Virus record (IMG/VR): IMGVR_UViG_3300027759_000128
Coordinates: 1 to 49,545 of that record
Length of the DNA stretch: 49,545 nt
Source of the DNA: a virus
Reading direction: 5' to 3' (one strand)
Part shown: piece after piece, positions 41,005 to 49,426 of the stretch
Numbering within the stretch: the first letter of the stretch is position 1
Layout of the letters: every line of letters starts with the position of its first letter
Notes under the pieces: model-generated
Seen by the model: only the letters and a program-made list of their open reading frames with translations
Told to the model about the DNA's origin: nothing
The model's database searches: none
Position numbers and translations under genes: made by a program

Positions 41005-41468
41005 TATTTTGTATATACTACTTTTGAAAGATTAAATGCTAATTTTGGATCGACTCCTCCTCCTGTAACTTGATTGTTTACCGCTTCTGCAGCTTTTAAA
41101 AGTAAAGGACCAGCTGTAGCCAATCTAAACATAGAGCCAGGAACGTCTGACTCTGATATAGTGCCCAAAGATTGCCCAAGCTCTTCTAACGCTTCGCTTA
41201 ATCTAATTAGTATTTGATTTGTTTTGTAACCCAATAAAACTGGTTCTAATCCAAGCATGTTTTGAGGGTCTATTTTATTTCCCAAACTAATTTTAGGAGC
41301 GTTTATAAAAACCTCAGCTCTGGCGTCTATATGTACTTCACCGCCGGAAGAGATACCCACATTTTTCTTTCCGAATAAAAATACACTATCGTTTTTAGCG
41401 TGTACAATAACTCTACCGCTACTTACAATTATTTGCTTGCCTTTATATGGAAATTCTGGAACGTACAT
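41004..41468 (-). CDS. baseplate spike-like beta-helix protein (154 aa)
   Basis: A 154-residue protein. Residues ~12-60 (KQIIVSSGRVIVHAKNDSVF, then GGEVHIDARAEVFINAPKIS) have the short regular strands of a gp5/VgrG-type triple beta-helix. The C-terminal half is helical. It starts where the gp5-like gene ends (shared bases) and so probably forms the needle part of the hub, as a separate chain. This is the arrangement expected if the gp5 spike is split into two genes. Function inferred from pattern and position. Confidence 0.6.
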   Translation of the reverse strand: MYVPEFPYKGKQIIVSSGRVIVHAKNDSVFLFGKKNVGISSGGEVHIDARAEVFINAPKISLGNKIDPQNMLGLEPVLLGYKTNQILIRLSEALEELGQSLGTISESDVPGSMFRLATAGPLLLKAAEAVNNQVTGGGVDPKLAFNLSKVVYTK

Positions 41469-42421
41469 TATGTATTGCTTATTGCTGTTGAGTCTTGTTC
41501 TTGAGCCGATAAAACATCATTAGAAGTAGGAGCTTGTTCTATTTCTAGTATTGTTTGTGATTGTTTTGCTAAACTTTTTCCGTAAGAATTAAAAGGAAAA
41601 TTTACTAGATCTTCTAAAACTATTTTTTGAGAAGAGGTCAAGTATATGGAAGAATCGTCAGAATTGATATCCTCTATGGTTGCTGCAAATGGATCGGAGT
41701 CTATAGGTTGACCTTGACCATTTCTAATAATCGTTATAGGATCGCCAGTAACTCCGGCCTCTGACCAAGGGTTTAAAGCTTTTAATCCTTTCACAGTACT
41801 TCCAAATCTTATTGATTGACCAAACCTTGATTCTAATATAATATCTCCTTCGAAAGGTCTTAGGTTCTTTATTCTTTCGTTCTCTATAAAAGTTCTACCC
41901 AAAGGCAATCTAAATGTAAGCGTATCAGATTTGCCTTGAAACTCTGGTTTTGAACTTGCTTTGCTTACGTATTGACCATACTCTTCCATGTTTGGAAAAG
42001 CATTGTGATTGACTCCGTTCCATAAAGCGTAAGGAGGAAAATAGAAAAGCTGTTTAGCATTAAAATCCTCGTTTAAATTAGGAGATGGTCCGCTCATAAT
42101 TAAAACAATCTCACCTAATAAAGGGTATTGTTTTATAAAGCTAAATATTGGGAAAGCAGGTTCAGTTACTTGTTTTAATTTTGATTCGGATAAATTAGAA
42201 TACATTATTTCGTATCTTATTTTACCAATATCTTTCCAACTAGTAAAATCAGGGTTAGGTTCTAATACGTCTCTAACCGCAGGAAGACCATCAGGAGCAG
42301 TATAAGCTAGTATGGATCTTGTAAAAGGCCCTTGCACAATGGATTTAACTCGACCAATTATGAAGTATTGGCCAAATTTACCCGATTTATCGGCTTTAAA
42401 ATTATTACCGAATATACTCAT
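41468..42421 (-). CDS. gp5-like baseplate hub protein without lysozyme domain (317 aa)
   Basis: A 317-residue protein. IGRVKSIVQGPF near the start and EIVLIMSGPSPNLNED further on suggest an OB-fold like that of gp5. FEGDIILESRFGQSIRFGST followed by GDPITIIRNGQG and SIYLTSSQKIVLE is a block known from hub proteins of marine T4-like phages. I see no lysozyme domain and no Glu/Asp/Thr catalytic set. The hub of this phage therefore appears to lack the T4 lysozyme insert. It is followed directly by a beta-helix protein. Family confident, exact equivalence to gp5 moderate. Confidence 0.65.
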   Translation of the reverse strand: MSIFGNNFKADKSGKFGQYFIIGRVKSIVQGPFTRSILAYTAPDGLPAVRDVLEPNPDFTSWKDIGKIRYEIMYSNLSESKLKQVTEPAFPIFSFIKQYPLLGEIVLIMSGPSPNLNEDFNAKQLFYFPPYALWNGVNHNAFPNMEEYGQYVSKASSKPEFQGKSDTLTFRLPLGRTFIENERIKNLRPFEGDIILESRFGQSIRFGSTVKGLKALNPWSEAGVTGDPITIIRNGQGQPIDSDPFAATIEDINSDDSSIYLTSSQKIVLEDLVNFPFNSYGKSLAKQSQTILEIEQAPTSNDVLSAQEQDSTAISNT

Positions 42422-42777
42422 TATGCTTTTGGTAATTGTTTAGCTCCGTTTCCTATTGAAGTTACCTCACTCATTAACTGCTCTATATCCTTCTCGCTCA
42501 AAAGGCCTCCATCTTCAACCGATTTGTCTTTGGCATCTGCAGACTTTTGAAAAGCACTAAGTATTTTCATTAAAACTTCGTCGTTCTTAAGGCTAGAATC
42601 TAATAAGCCCTTGATCATAGGCACCAAAACGATAGCATCGCCTGGTCCTTCAATCATATCTGCCAAGCGTAATATCTCTGATTTTATTGTTGAGTCCTGA
42701 GACTTGTGTTTATTGTATACCTCTTCCACCAAATGCGCCAAAGTCTTTCCAGGGAAGATTTCCTTTTCTAGTTCCAT
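42421..42777 (-). CDS. small hypothetical protein of the baseplate operon (118 aa)
   Basis: A 118-residue, helical, acidic protein starting MELEKEIFPGKTLAHLVEEV. It has no recognised family. The start overlaps no gene but a promoter-like motif lies 11 bases upstream, and the last base is shared with the next start codon, so it may lead the baseplate transcript. A role as assembly factor is possible. Confidence 0.5.
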   Translation of the reverse strand: MELEKEIFPGKTLAHLVEEVYNKHKSQDSTIKSEILRLADMIEGPGDAIVLVPMIKGLLDSSLKNDEVLMKILSAFQKSADAKDKSVEDGGLLSEKDIEQLMSEVTSIGNGAKQLPKA

Positions 42778-42788
42778 AGGATTTTTTA

Positions 42789-42798
42789 AATAAATATC
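42789..42798 (-). promoter_or_regulatory. candidate late promoter motif (sense GATATTTATT)
   Basis: Sense GATATTTATT ending 11 bases before the ATG at 42777 and overlapping the stop of the sigma-factor gene. It stands at the head of the long structural gene run. Confidence 0.55.
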
Positions 42799-43555
42799 AC
42801 TGGTCTACGTTTTCAATATGGTGGTCAAGTACTTCCTTGTATACCACCTTTAGCTTTTTGATCACCTTTGTAATAGTATTTGATTGGCACTCGGTGATCT
42901 CTTTTATGTATATGAATAGCGCTTTCTTATTGAATATGTCTATGTTTTCCCTCTTTTTAAATACCTCTAAGATAGCATCAGCAACCTTGATCTCGCCTTC
43001 TTTGTCAAATAACGTAGTTAAGTTATCGTCTACATGCTTTATGAATTGATCTATTACAGAGACCCTATTAATATCAGAAGACTCAGGCTCAAGTATTAAG
43101 GTTTCATGGGTACTATTAGCATTGTCAATCTCTTCTACTTGTATCTTAGAAACCATTTTTTTGTAGTTCTTTTGATTGTAGATGATCAAGTATCTCTTTG
43201 CAATAGTGCCAAAATATGAATACGCCTTGCCCTTTGATTGATCGTAAAGGTGCAATTTTTGTAAAAGAAACGATATAACTTCAAACTTAAGATCCTCTAT
43301 ATTATCTACTTCTGTGTAGTAAAATTTAAAAGTATGAATAATGTTTTCTGCTAATTTATAGAATGCGTAGTGAATCTCTTTATTGTATATCTGATTCGCA
43401 ATGGCTTGATTTGACGCAGCTCTATATCTTAAGATCGCTTCTTCAGTTTCAGAAGTAAAGTAAACATTTTTTGTTTTTGGTTTTCTTATTCTAGGTGTAC
43501 CTTTTATGGTAAGACCCATATCCGGTTCCGGTTCAACCATTAATTCTTCTGCCAT
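42797..43555 (-). CDS. 55: late-transcription sigma factor, T4 gp55-like
   Basis: A 252-residue protein. IHYAFYKLAENIIHTFKFYY, VDNIEDLKFEVISFLLQKLH and DQSKGKAYSYFGTIAKRYLI make the conserved gp55 block (sigma region 2-like) in its usual order. The rest is helical with a Lys-rich end. gp55 directs host RNA polymerase to late promoters in T4-like phages. It precedes the structural genes, and the motif found before many of them may be its target. T4 gp55 has 185 residues; this one has N- and C-terminal additions. Strong family call. Confidence 0.85.
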   Translation of the reverse strand: MAEELMVEPEPDMGLTIKGTPRIRKPKTKNVYFTSETEEAILRYRAASNQAIANQIYNKEIHYAFYKLAENIIHTFKFYYTEVDNIEDLKFEVISFLLQKLHLYDQSKGKAYSYFGTIAKRYLIIYNQKNYKKMVSKIQVEEIDNANSTHETLILEPESSDINRVSVIDQFIKHVDDNLTTLFDKEGEIKVADAILEVFKKRENIDIFNKKALFIYIKEITECQSNTITKVIKKLKVVYKEVLDHHIENVDQ

Positions 43556-43558
43556 GAT

Positions 43559-43831
43559 TTATTTTCTTCCTGTAAATTGTTGAACTCTAGCTTGGATTGC
43601 TTTTATGGTTTCAAAAAGTTGTAATAACTCTGGGTCGGATTGTACCCACATTGTCATATCGATCTTGTTTACTAATCCGTTGAAATCGTCTGTTAATGCT
43701 AAAGTGTCGTTAACGAAGCTGCTTTGATTAAGTACGATTTCTTCTAATCTTTTATTTTTTCTATAAAGATTGTATACTATTGCACCAAAAATTGTGCCAA
43801 ACCATAGTACTATTGATATTATTCCTGTCAT
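43559..43831 (-). CDS. small membrane-anchored protein (90 aa)
   Basis: A 90-residue protein with one N-terminal membrane segment (IISIVLWFGTIFGAIVYNLY, ~4-23) and a polar helical remainder (LFETIKAIQARVQQFTGRK). The N-out/C-in or reverse orientation is not decided. It sits three bases upstream of the sigma-factor gene. No family recognised. Confidence 0.55.
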   Translation of the reverse strand: MTGIISIVLWFGTIFGAIVYNLYRKNKRLEEIVLNQSSFVNDTLALTDDFNGLVNKIDMTMWVQSDPELLQLFETIKAIQARVQQFTGRK

Positions 43832-43836
43832 TTTAA

Positions 43837-44472
43837 TTAAATTTGTGTTTCAACTCTACTTGCCATTAAATCGGCTTGGTGAAGAATGTAAGGTAAGTTA
43901 CATTTTAATTCAACGTCAGAGCTGTATGTTATGTAATAAGGTTTGTTTGCCTCTTCGTAAAGGCCGTCGTGTAATTTGATTGCTAAAAACTCGTTCTCTG
44001 TAACCGGTATGTTTGCTTGTTGTAAGTAGTACAAACTTCTATCAGCAACTCTCATATGAGTCATGTTAGTGTTTATCTTAAAATAAGCGCCTTGCTTTTC
44101 TACATGCCAAGAAGAGTCGTTAGGAAGGTAGAAAGGCTCTTCATTAGTACCCATCTTACCAAGGTCATGATTAATTGCAGAGAATACTAATTCTTCAATA
44201 GTATAAGTTTTCTTCTGACCAAAGCGTTCCCATACTTTATCTAGTACTAGAGAAGCTTCAACAACTCTATTAACATGATCTACGTATCCACCTGCAAAAC
44301 AGTTGTGGTGACTAAGCTTAGTAGATGCTGGGCTAATAGCTAAAGTAACTTCAATGCCTTTATAGAATTCAAGTAGCTTGTCCTGTCTGTCTCCAGTTGG
44401 AATGTACTTTGTAATGTAACCATAGAACTTACCTAGGTTCTCAAGGATTTGTTCCTCTGTTAGTTTTTTCAT
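43837..44472 (-). CDS. HD-domain phosphohydrolase
   Basis: A 211-residue protein with HD-domain metal ligands: YVDH (H66), INHDLGKMG (H102-D103), KLHDGLYEEANKPYY (H168) and HQADLMASRVE (D201). The motif CFAGGYVDHVNRV is typical of small phage HD proteins. HD enzymes cut phosphate esters of nucleotides or cyclic nucleotides; in phages they can act on nucleotide pools or on host signalling nucleotides. Substrate not visible. The gene ends six bases before the small membrane-protein gene. Confidence 0.8.
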   Translation of the reverse strand: MKKLTEEQILENLGKFYGYITKYIPTGDRQDKLLEFYKGIEVTLAISPASTKLSHHNCFAGGYVDHVNRVVEASLVLDKVWERFGQKKTYTIEELVFSAINHDLGKMGTNEEPFYLPNDSSWHVEKQGAYFKINTNMTHMRVADRSLYYLQQANIPVTENEFLAIKLHDGLYEEANKPYYITYSSDVELKCNLPYILHQADLMASRVETQI

Positions 44473-44487
44473 AACTTTTATTTTTGA

Positions 44488-44664
44488 TTAAGATTCGTGT
44501 TCAGTGTTGATTAGGTGCTGAACTTCATTTATCTTGTCTTGCATCTTTTCTAAAGTTTCTTTTAACTCTTGTGGAGGACGCAGTTGGGAAATTTGCGAAC
44601 TTTGGTACATTATCATGTTTACCAATTCGCCTAGTTTTTTAGTGATTAATTCTTTGTATCTCAT
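44488..44664 (-). CDS. small helical hypothetical protein (58 aa)
   Basis: Fifty-eight codons from the ATG at 44664, starting MRYKELITKKLGELVNMIMY and ending NTEHES. It is predicted as two helices, the second with PQELKETLEKMQDKINEV. It lies between the glutaredoxin-like gene and the HD-domain gene, 9 and 15 bases away. No family recognised. Confidence 0.55.
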   Translation of the reverse strand: MRYKELITKKLGELVNMIMYQSSQISQLRPPQELKETLEKMQDKINEVQHLINTEHES

Positions 44665-44673
44665 ATTGTTAAT

Positions 44674-44982
44674 TTAATAATTTTTTATCGTATCTATGAT
44701 ATTATCTATCGAGTACATTCCCATCGTTGATATCTTGTCAGATACCACTTTTATTTTGCCTATGTCCTTGTAATTCTCGGCAATATAGAAGATTTTGCCT
44801 TCCAGATTAATCATTGGATACGAATCAGTTCCAGTAATATCTTCTAGGTTATCGCACATATTAGGATACTGTTCGCAAGGAATAGCCTCGTACTCTATTT
44901 TTAAATTATCTAAAGTTGTCTTTAATTTTTTACATTTATCACAACCATCTAAAATGTATATTTGCAAATTAGTCTTCTTCAT
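44674..44982 (-). CDS. glutaredoxin-like thiol-disulfide protein
   Basis: A 102-residue protein taken from MKKTNLQ; a start three codons earlier is also open. IYILDGCDKCKKLKTTLDNL has a C14-x-x-C17 active site after the first strand. DSYPMINLEGKIFYIAE has the Pro before the third strand (cis-Pro site) of the thioredoxin fold. Phage glutaredoxins reduce the phage ribonucleotide reductase or regulate host redox. It overlaps the end of the upstream small gene by 14 bases. Confidence 0.75.
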   Translation of the reverse strand: MKKTNLQIYILDGCDKCKKLKTTLDNLKIEYEAIPCEQYPNMCDNLEDITGTDSYPMINLEGKIFYIAENYKDIGKIKVVSDKISTMGMYSIDNIIDTIKNY

Positions 44983-45154
44983 AATCATCAAATTCAGGGT
45001 CTAATGTCCTCATTGTCTCAATCCAAAGAATCTTTTGCTCATCATTCATATTTTCAAATTGCATACTTAGATATATGTATAAAGCTTGTATTTCCCCTTG
45101 GGTTAAATTCTCCCTCTCTTCTTGCTGTATGTTTAGTAGTTTAGTTAGATCCAT
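44969..45154 (-). CDS. small acidic hypothetical protein (61 aa)
   Basis: I start this gene at ATG 45154 (61 aa, MDLTKLLNIQQEERENLTQG), because the longer open frame upstream crosses the probable promoter region and has a poor composition. It ends in an acidic tail (DPEFDDYEED) and is otherwise helical. It is the first gene of the - strand block and overlaps the glutaredoxin-like gene by 14 bases. No family recognised. Confidence 0.5.
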   Translation of the reverse strand: MDLTKLLNIQQEERENLTQGEIQALYIYLSMQFENMNDEQKILWIETMRTLDPEFDDYEED

Positions 45155-45293
45155 ATGTCTGCTGTAGTTTTTCCCCCTGTTATAGAAGGTTTTAAAAATA
45201 ATTATTTTGTAGGACAATAAAAAACTTAAGTTCTAAGTGTGCTCAACGAAGATTAAATTTTTTTATTTAAAATTATTTTAGTATATTAGATCA
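45155..45293. promoter_or_regulatory. divergent intergenic region with likely early promoters
   Basis: This 139-base AT-rich gap separates divergent genes (45154 - and 45294 +), so it must carry promoters in both directions. TATATTAG at 45282-45289 resembles the Bacteroidota -7 box TAnnTTTG, and stands five bases before the primase ATG. For the - strand I see AT-rich runs but no clear box. No copy of the late motif occurs here. Confidence 0.45.
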
Positions 45294-46223
45294 ATGGAGA
45301 ACGAACAATTGATTTTAGGTCTTTTAGAATCTGTACTTGGAAAGGGAAAACCCGATAAGAATAAGAAGGATCACGCATTCCATTGCCCTATTTGCAATCA
45401 CAAGAAACCAAAATTAATCGTTAACATTTTTACGGGTCAATACAACTGTTGGACTTGCCACCCCGCTACAAAAGGCAAAACTCCCGTTTCTTTATTTAAA
45501 AAATTGGGAGTAGAGAAAGAGAGAATGATCGAGATGAAGGGCTACTTCAAAGGCGATCGCACTAAGATAGAAGACACCGAAACAACTCGCGTATTTTTAC
45601 CAAAAGAATTCATTTCAATGACAGAAAACGACAAGTCATTGGAATATCGTCGTGCAACAGTTTACCTAAAAAATAGAGGCATCAACGAGTCCGACGTAAG
45701 AAAGTACAACATTGGATACTGCAAAGAAGGCCGTTACAGAAATAGAGTTATTGTGCCTTCTTACGATAAAAACGGCCAAGTAAATTATTTTATTGCTAGG
45801 TCTTTCGAAAAGGAACCCTATCAAAAGTACGACGCACCATCTGTAAACAAAACAGAAATCATAGGACTAGAATATCATATTAACTGGACAGTACCGGTTA
45901 TACTTTGCGAAGGCGTATTCGACGCAATTGCTATTAAAAGAAATGCGGTTCCACTATTCGGTAAGAGTATTACAAAGGCACTGATGTTGAAACTTGTGGA
46001 ATCTCAAGTAAAAACAGTATATTTGGCACTTGATAAGGACGCACTCAAAGAAGCGCTTACTTACTCTGAACAGTTGATTAATCTTGGAAAAGAGGTTTAC
46101 CTAATAGAATTAGACGGTAAAGATCCTTCTGATCTAGGATTTACGAGCATGACAGAATTATTACAAAAAGCAAAACCATTGACATTCGGAGAATTAATGC
46201 TCAGACGAATGAAAATGAATTAA
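45294..46223 (+). CDS. 61: DNA primase, DnaG/T4 gp61-like
   Basis: A 309-residue protein. A zinc-binding module uses C31-x-x-C34 (HCPICNH) and C52-x-x-C55 (NCWTC). The TOPRIM-type core shows VPVILCEGVFDAIAI (E in the first motif) and VYLALDKDALKEAL (D-x-D second motif), then GKDPSDLGF. This set is that of DnaG-type primases, and the length is near that of T4 gp61 (342). It primes lagging-strand synthesis with the phage helicase. The next gene, encoding the recombination nuclease, follows after four bases. Strong call on primase; gp61 orthology moderate. Confidence 0.85.
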   Translation: MENEQLILGLLESVLGKGKPDKNKKDHAFHCPICNHKKPKLIVNIFTGQYNCWTCHPATKGKTPVSLFKKLGVEKERMIEMKGYFKGDRTKIEDTETTRVFLPKEFISMTENDKSLEYRRATVYLKNRGINESDVRKYNIGYCKEGRYRNRVIVPSYDKNGQVNYFIARSFEKEPYQKYDAPSVNKTEIIGLEYHINWTVPVILCEGVFDAIAIKRNAVPLFGKSITKALMLKLVESQVKTVYLALDKDALKEALTYSEQLINLGKEVYLIELDGKDPSDLGFTSMTELLQKAKPLTFGELMLRRMKMN

Positions 46224-46227
46224 CAAA

Positions 46228-49200
46228 ATGATAAAATATTTCGACAACGTAGGAAGCCTTACACGGATCTTCCACATATCAGACATACACATACGAAACT
46301 TCAAGAGGCACGACGAGTACAGACGAGTCTTCTCTAAACTTACAAATTACGTTGCGAACAGTTTCGACAAACAAAGCCTGATCTGTCTGACGGGCGATAT
46401 AGTACACGCGAAGACCGATGTCACTCCAGAACTTGTAAACGAGGTTCAAACATTTCTAAAAAACTTGGCAGACATCGGTCCCGTGTTACTTATTCCTGGT
46501 AATCACGATGCTAATCTAAACAATGCACAAAGAATGGATGCGTTAACTCCAATCGTAAATGCATTGGATCATCCTAACTTACTCTACATTAAAGAGACAG
46601 AGGCGTTTAAAATTGGAGATAGAACTTTTGCGCATTGGTCTGTATTCGACGATTGCGAGAATTTTATTAAAGCAGATCAAATAGACGAAGAGTACAAGAT
46701 TGCTTTGTACCATGGACCTGTAAATGGAACTACTACTGAAGGTGGATTTGGACTATTTAATAACGACGTTGAAGTAGAAAACTTTGATGGGTTCGATATT
46801 GTTTTGTTGGGAGATATCCACAAGACACAATTCTTAAACGAATCTAAAACTATTGGATATCCTGGATCTTTGATTCAACAAAATCATGCTGAGTCTCTGG
46901 ATCACGGTATATTTGTTTGGGATTTGGACAAAAAACAAGCTGAATACGTTAAAATAGATAACGATACTGCTTTTTATACAATCGAAGTAGAGAATGCTAT
47001 TTACAATCCATTACCAGATTCTTTACCTCAAAATCTTTATCTAAGAGTAAAGTATAAGAACACCAATCAATCTGAAATAAAGAGCATTATTGCTGATATT
47101 AAACAGCAAAAGAATGTTATTGAGGTTTCTATGCAAAAGATAAAAGACTTCACTAACTCTTCCAACGATAACAGAAAACTTAACGTTCACGATGTTAGGG
47201 ACATAGAATATCAAAACAATATATTAGCGCAATTCCTTAAGGACAAGCTAGATTTAGACGACCAAACTATTAAAGACGTTTGCGAAATCAATCGTAATAT
47301 CAACAACGCTTTACCTAAGTTGGAAGTGCCAAGGAACTCTATGTGGCTTCCAAAGACGTTCGAGTTTGAAAATATGTTTAGCTACGGTAAAGGCAATTTT
47401 GTAGACTTTACTAACATGACGGGAACTTATGGGCTGTTTGCTCCTAATGCTAGCGGAAAGTCTACACTGCTTGACTCTATTACCTATTGTATCTTTGACA
47501 AATGTTCTAAGACAACAAAGTCCGCACAAGTCATGAACAACAATTCTGACTCTTTTTTGTGCAAATTAGTCTTCGAATTAAATGGGTTGGAGTATACAAT
47601 ATCAAGAAAGGGAAGCAAGCAAAAACTTGGTAATGTAAAGGTAAATGTTGACTTCTACTATAAAGACGAAGAAGGCAATAAAGTTTCTTTGAACGGTAAA
47701 GAGCGTAACGATACAAATAAAAGCATTCAGAATTTACTTGGTAACTACGAAGACTTCATACTCACAACGCTGTCTACTCAAAACAACAACACTGGATTTA
47801 TTGATATGAACCAGAAGGAAAGAAAAGATTTGCTTTCACAATTTTTGGACATCAATGTGTTCGAAGATTTGTACATTTTGGCTAATAACGAGATGAGAGA
47901 GGTAAGTGTGTTATTAAAGGAATATCAAAAGGAAGACTACCACCAATTGTTTAAGAAGGCAGAGTTTGACGAAGAAACTTTTGAGATCGCTTTAGACGAG
48001 GCAAAAGAAGAGAAGAGAAAAACAGAAGAAAAGAGAGACGAGTTAAACGAGTCTATACTAAATTACACAAAGCAATTAATTCCAATAGACAAAGACATTG
48101 TAGATATTGATGGATTGGAAGATCAAAAGTCTACTATAGAAATTGGTATTGCAAAGATAGTTGATTATATAGATACCAATTCTGGATCTATTAATCACGT
48201 TGATAAGAAAATAGAAGAGTTAAATGCTAAAACCATTGGCAGCAAACTAATCAAAGACATTAACTTAGAAGATTATAGTCAGAAGTTAAAAGACTTTGAG
48301 TTAGATACTAAACAATTAGGCAACAAACAATTAGAATTACGTCAAGCCAACACACATCTACAGAATAGTAGAAAGAAAATGGTCAAGTTGGCCGAGCTCA
48401 AGTACAATCCAGAATGTAGTTTTTGTATGGACAACGTATTTGTAAAGGATGCCATAGAAACAAAGAACTCCATAGAAGCAGAAGAGCTAGCTGTGAAAGA
48501 TTTGGAAACTCAAGTAGAAACTTTAGAAGCCCAAATCAAAACAAACTCTAAAGCTGTAGAAATTAAAGACACTAAAGATCAATACAACAAAGATTTACAA
48601 GAATTAGAGGCACAAAAGAACAGATTAAACGCTGACGACAACAAGTTAAATAAGAAATTGAACGATAGCAAGACTTTATTATCAACAATAGAGTCAAAGA
48701 TAACTGCGCACAATCAACAAGAGCAAGCAATCGAAACCAATAAGCAACTTAACGAATCAATAGACAACGTTAAAGCCGATTTGAAAACTATTGAGAAGGA
48801 CTTACAAACCAAAAACGATTCAATAGCAGACATTACTGCAAACAAAAGATTGGCTGAGAACTCCAAGATCAAGTACGAGAAGGCGATAGAGAAATTAAAG
48901 GACTTGGAAGCGAAATCAAAAGACTATCAATACTATTTACAAGCAGTTCACAGAGACGGTTTACCCCACAGACTAATTGCAAACACAATACCACAGATTG
49001 AGGATGAAATCAACAATATCTTGTCACAATTGGTGGATTTTGCGGTAGTACTACACGCTGACGATAAAAATATAAACGCATACATAGCTTATGATGAAGA
49101 TAACTTTTGGCCTTTGGAACTTACTTCAGGAATGGAGAAGTTCGTTGCAAGTTTGGCTATCCGAACCTCTCTTATCAACGTATCCACTCTTCCTAGGCCC

Positions 49201-49401
49201 AACTTTGTGGCAATAGACGAAGGCTTTGGAGCGCTTGATCAGACTAACCTGAGCTCAATGGTCATGCTATTTGACTACCTTAAGACACAATTTAAGTTTA
49301 TTATGATCATATCCCATATTGATTCTATGAGAGATGTGGTAGATCACCATATTGAGATCAACAAAGTCAATGGTAGATCCAAGATAGAACAAACAGCTTA
49401 G
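46228..49401 (+). CDS. 47/46: fused gp47/gp46-type (SbcD/SbcC, Mre11/Rad50-like) recombination nuclease
   Basis: One 1057-residue chain combining two T4 proteins. Residues ~10-340 are Mre11/SbcD-like: FHISDIH (D19, H21), LTGDIVH (D57), IPGNHDA (N92-H93-D94), LYHGPVNG (H162), LLGDIHKT (D196, H198). Residues ~370-1057 are Rad50/SbcC-like: Walker A APNASGKST at 405-413, coiled coil from ~580, zinc hook CSFC at 730-733, second coil, and Walker B FVAIDEGFGALD at ~993-1004, then MIISHIDSM. The complex resects DNA ends for recombination and host DNA breakdown. In T4 and bacteria the two are separate chains, so the fusion is unusual. No stop or frameshift is seen at the join. Confidence 0.9.
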   Translation: MIKYFDNVGSLTRIFHISDIHIRNFKRHDEYRRVFSKLTNYVANSFDKQSLICLTGDIVHAKTDVTPELVNEVQTFLKNLADIGPVLLIPGNHDANLNNAQRMDALTPIVNALDHPNLLYIKETEAFKIGDRTFAHWSVFDDCENFIKADQIDEEYKIALYHGPVNGTTTEGGFGLFNNDVEVENFDGFDIVLLGDIHKTQFLNESKTIGYPGSLIQQNHAESLDHGIFVWDLDKKQAEYVKIDNDTAFYTIEVENAIYNPLPDSLPQNLYLRVKYKNTNQSEIKSIIADIKQQKNVIEVSMQKIKDFTNSSNDNRKLNVHDVRDIEYQNNILAQFLKDKLDLDDQTIKDVCEINRNINNALPKLEVPRNSMWLPKTFEFENMFSYGKGNFVDFTNMTGTYGLFAPNASGKSTLLDSITYCIFDKCSKTTKSAQVMNNNSDSFLCKLVFELNGLEYTISRKGSKQKLGNVKVNVDFYYKDEEGNKVSLNGKERNDTNKSIQNLLGNYEDFILTTLSTQNNNTGFIDMNQKERKDLLSQFLDINVFEDLYILANNEMREVSVLLKEYQKEDYHQLFKKAEFDEETFEIALDEAKEEKRKTEEKRDELNESILNYTKQLIPIDKDIVDIDGLEDQKSTIEIGIAKIVDYIDTNSGSINHVDKKIEELNAKTIGSKLIKDINLEDYSQKLKDFELDTKQLGNKQLELRQANTHLQNSRKKMVKLAELKYNPECSFCMDNVFVKDAIETKNSIEAEELAVKDLETQVETLEAQIKTNSKAVEIKDTKDQYNKDLQELEAQKNRLNADDNKLNKKLNDSKTLLSTIESKITAHNQQEQAIETNKQLNESIDNVKADLKTIEKDLQTKNDSIADITANKRLAENSKIKYEKAIEKLKDLEAKSKDYQYYLQAVHRDGLPHRLIANTIPQIEDEINNILSQLVDFAVVLHADDKNINAYIAYDEDNFWPLELTSGMEKFVASLAIRTSLINVSTLPRPNFVAIDEGFGALDQTNLSSMVMLFDYLKTQFKFIMIISHIDSMRDVVDHHIEINKVNGRSKIEQTA

Positions 49402-49411
49402 ATATTTATTA
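49401..49411 (+). promoter_or_regulatory. candidate late promoter motif GATATTTATTA
   Basis: The motif lies just after the TAG of the fused nuclease gene and 15 bases before the GTG at 49427. It is at the right edge and reads in the + direction. Confidence 0.5.
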
Positions 49412-49426
49412 CCAAACTGTTCTCAA

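Noticed and set aside
45155-45217. Longer N-terminus for the 61-residue gene at 44969
   Set aside because: It would extend over the divergent promoter region, and the extra residues show no protein-like pattern.
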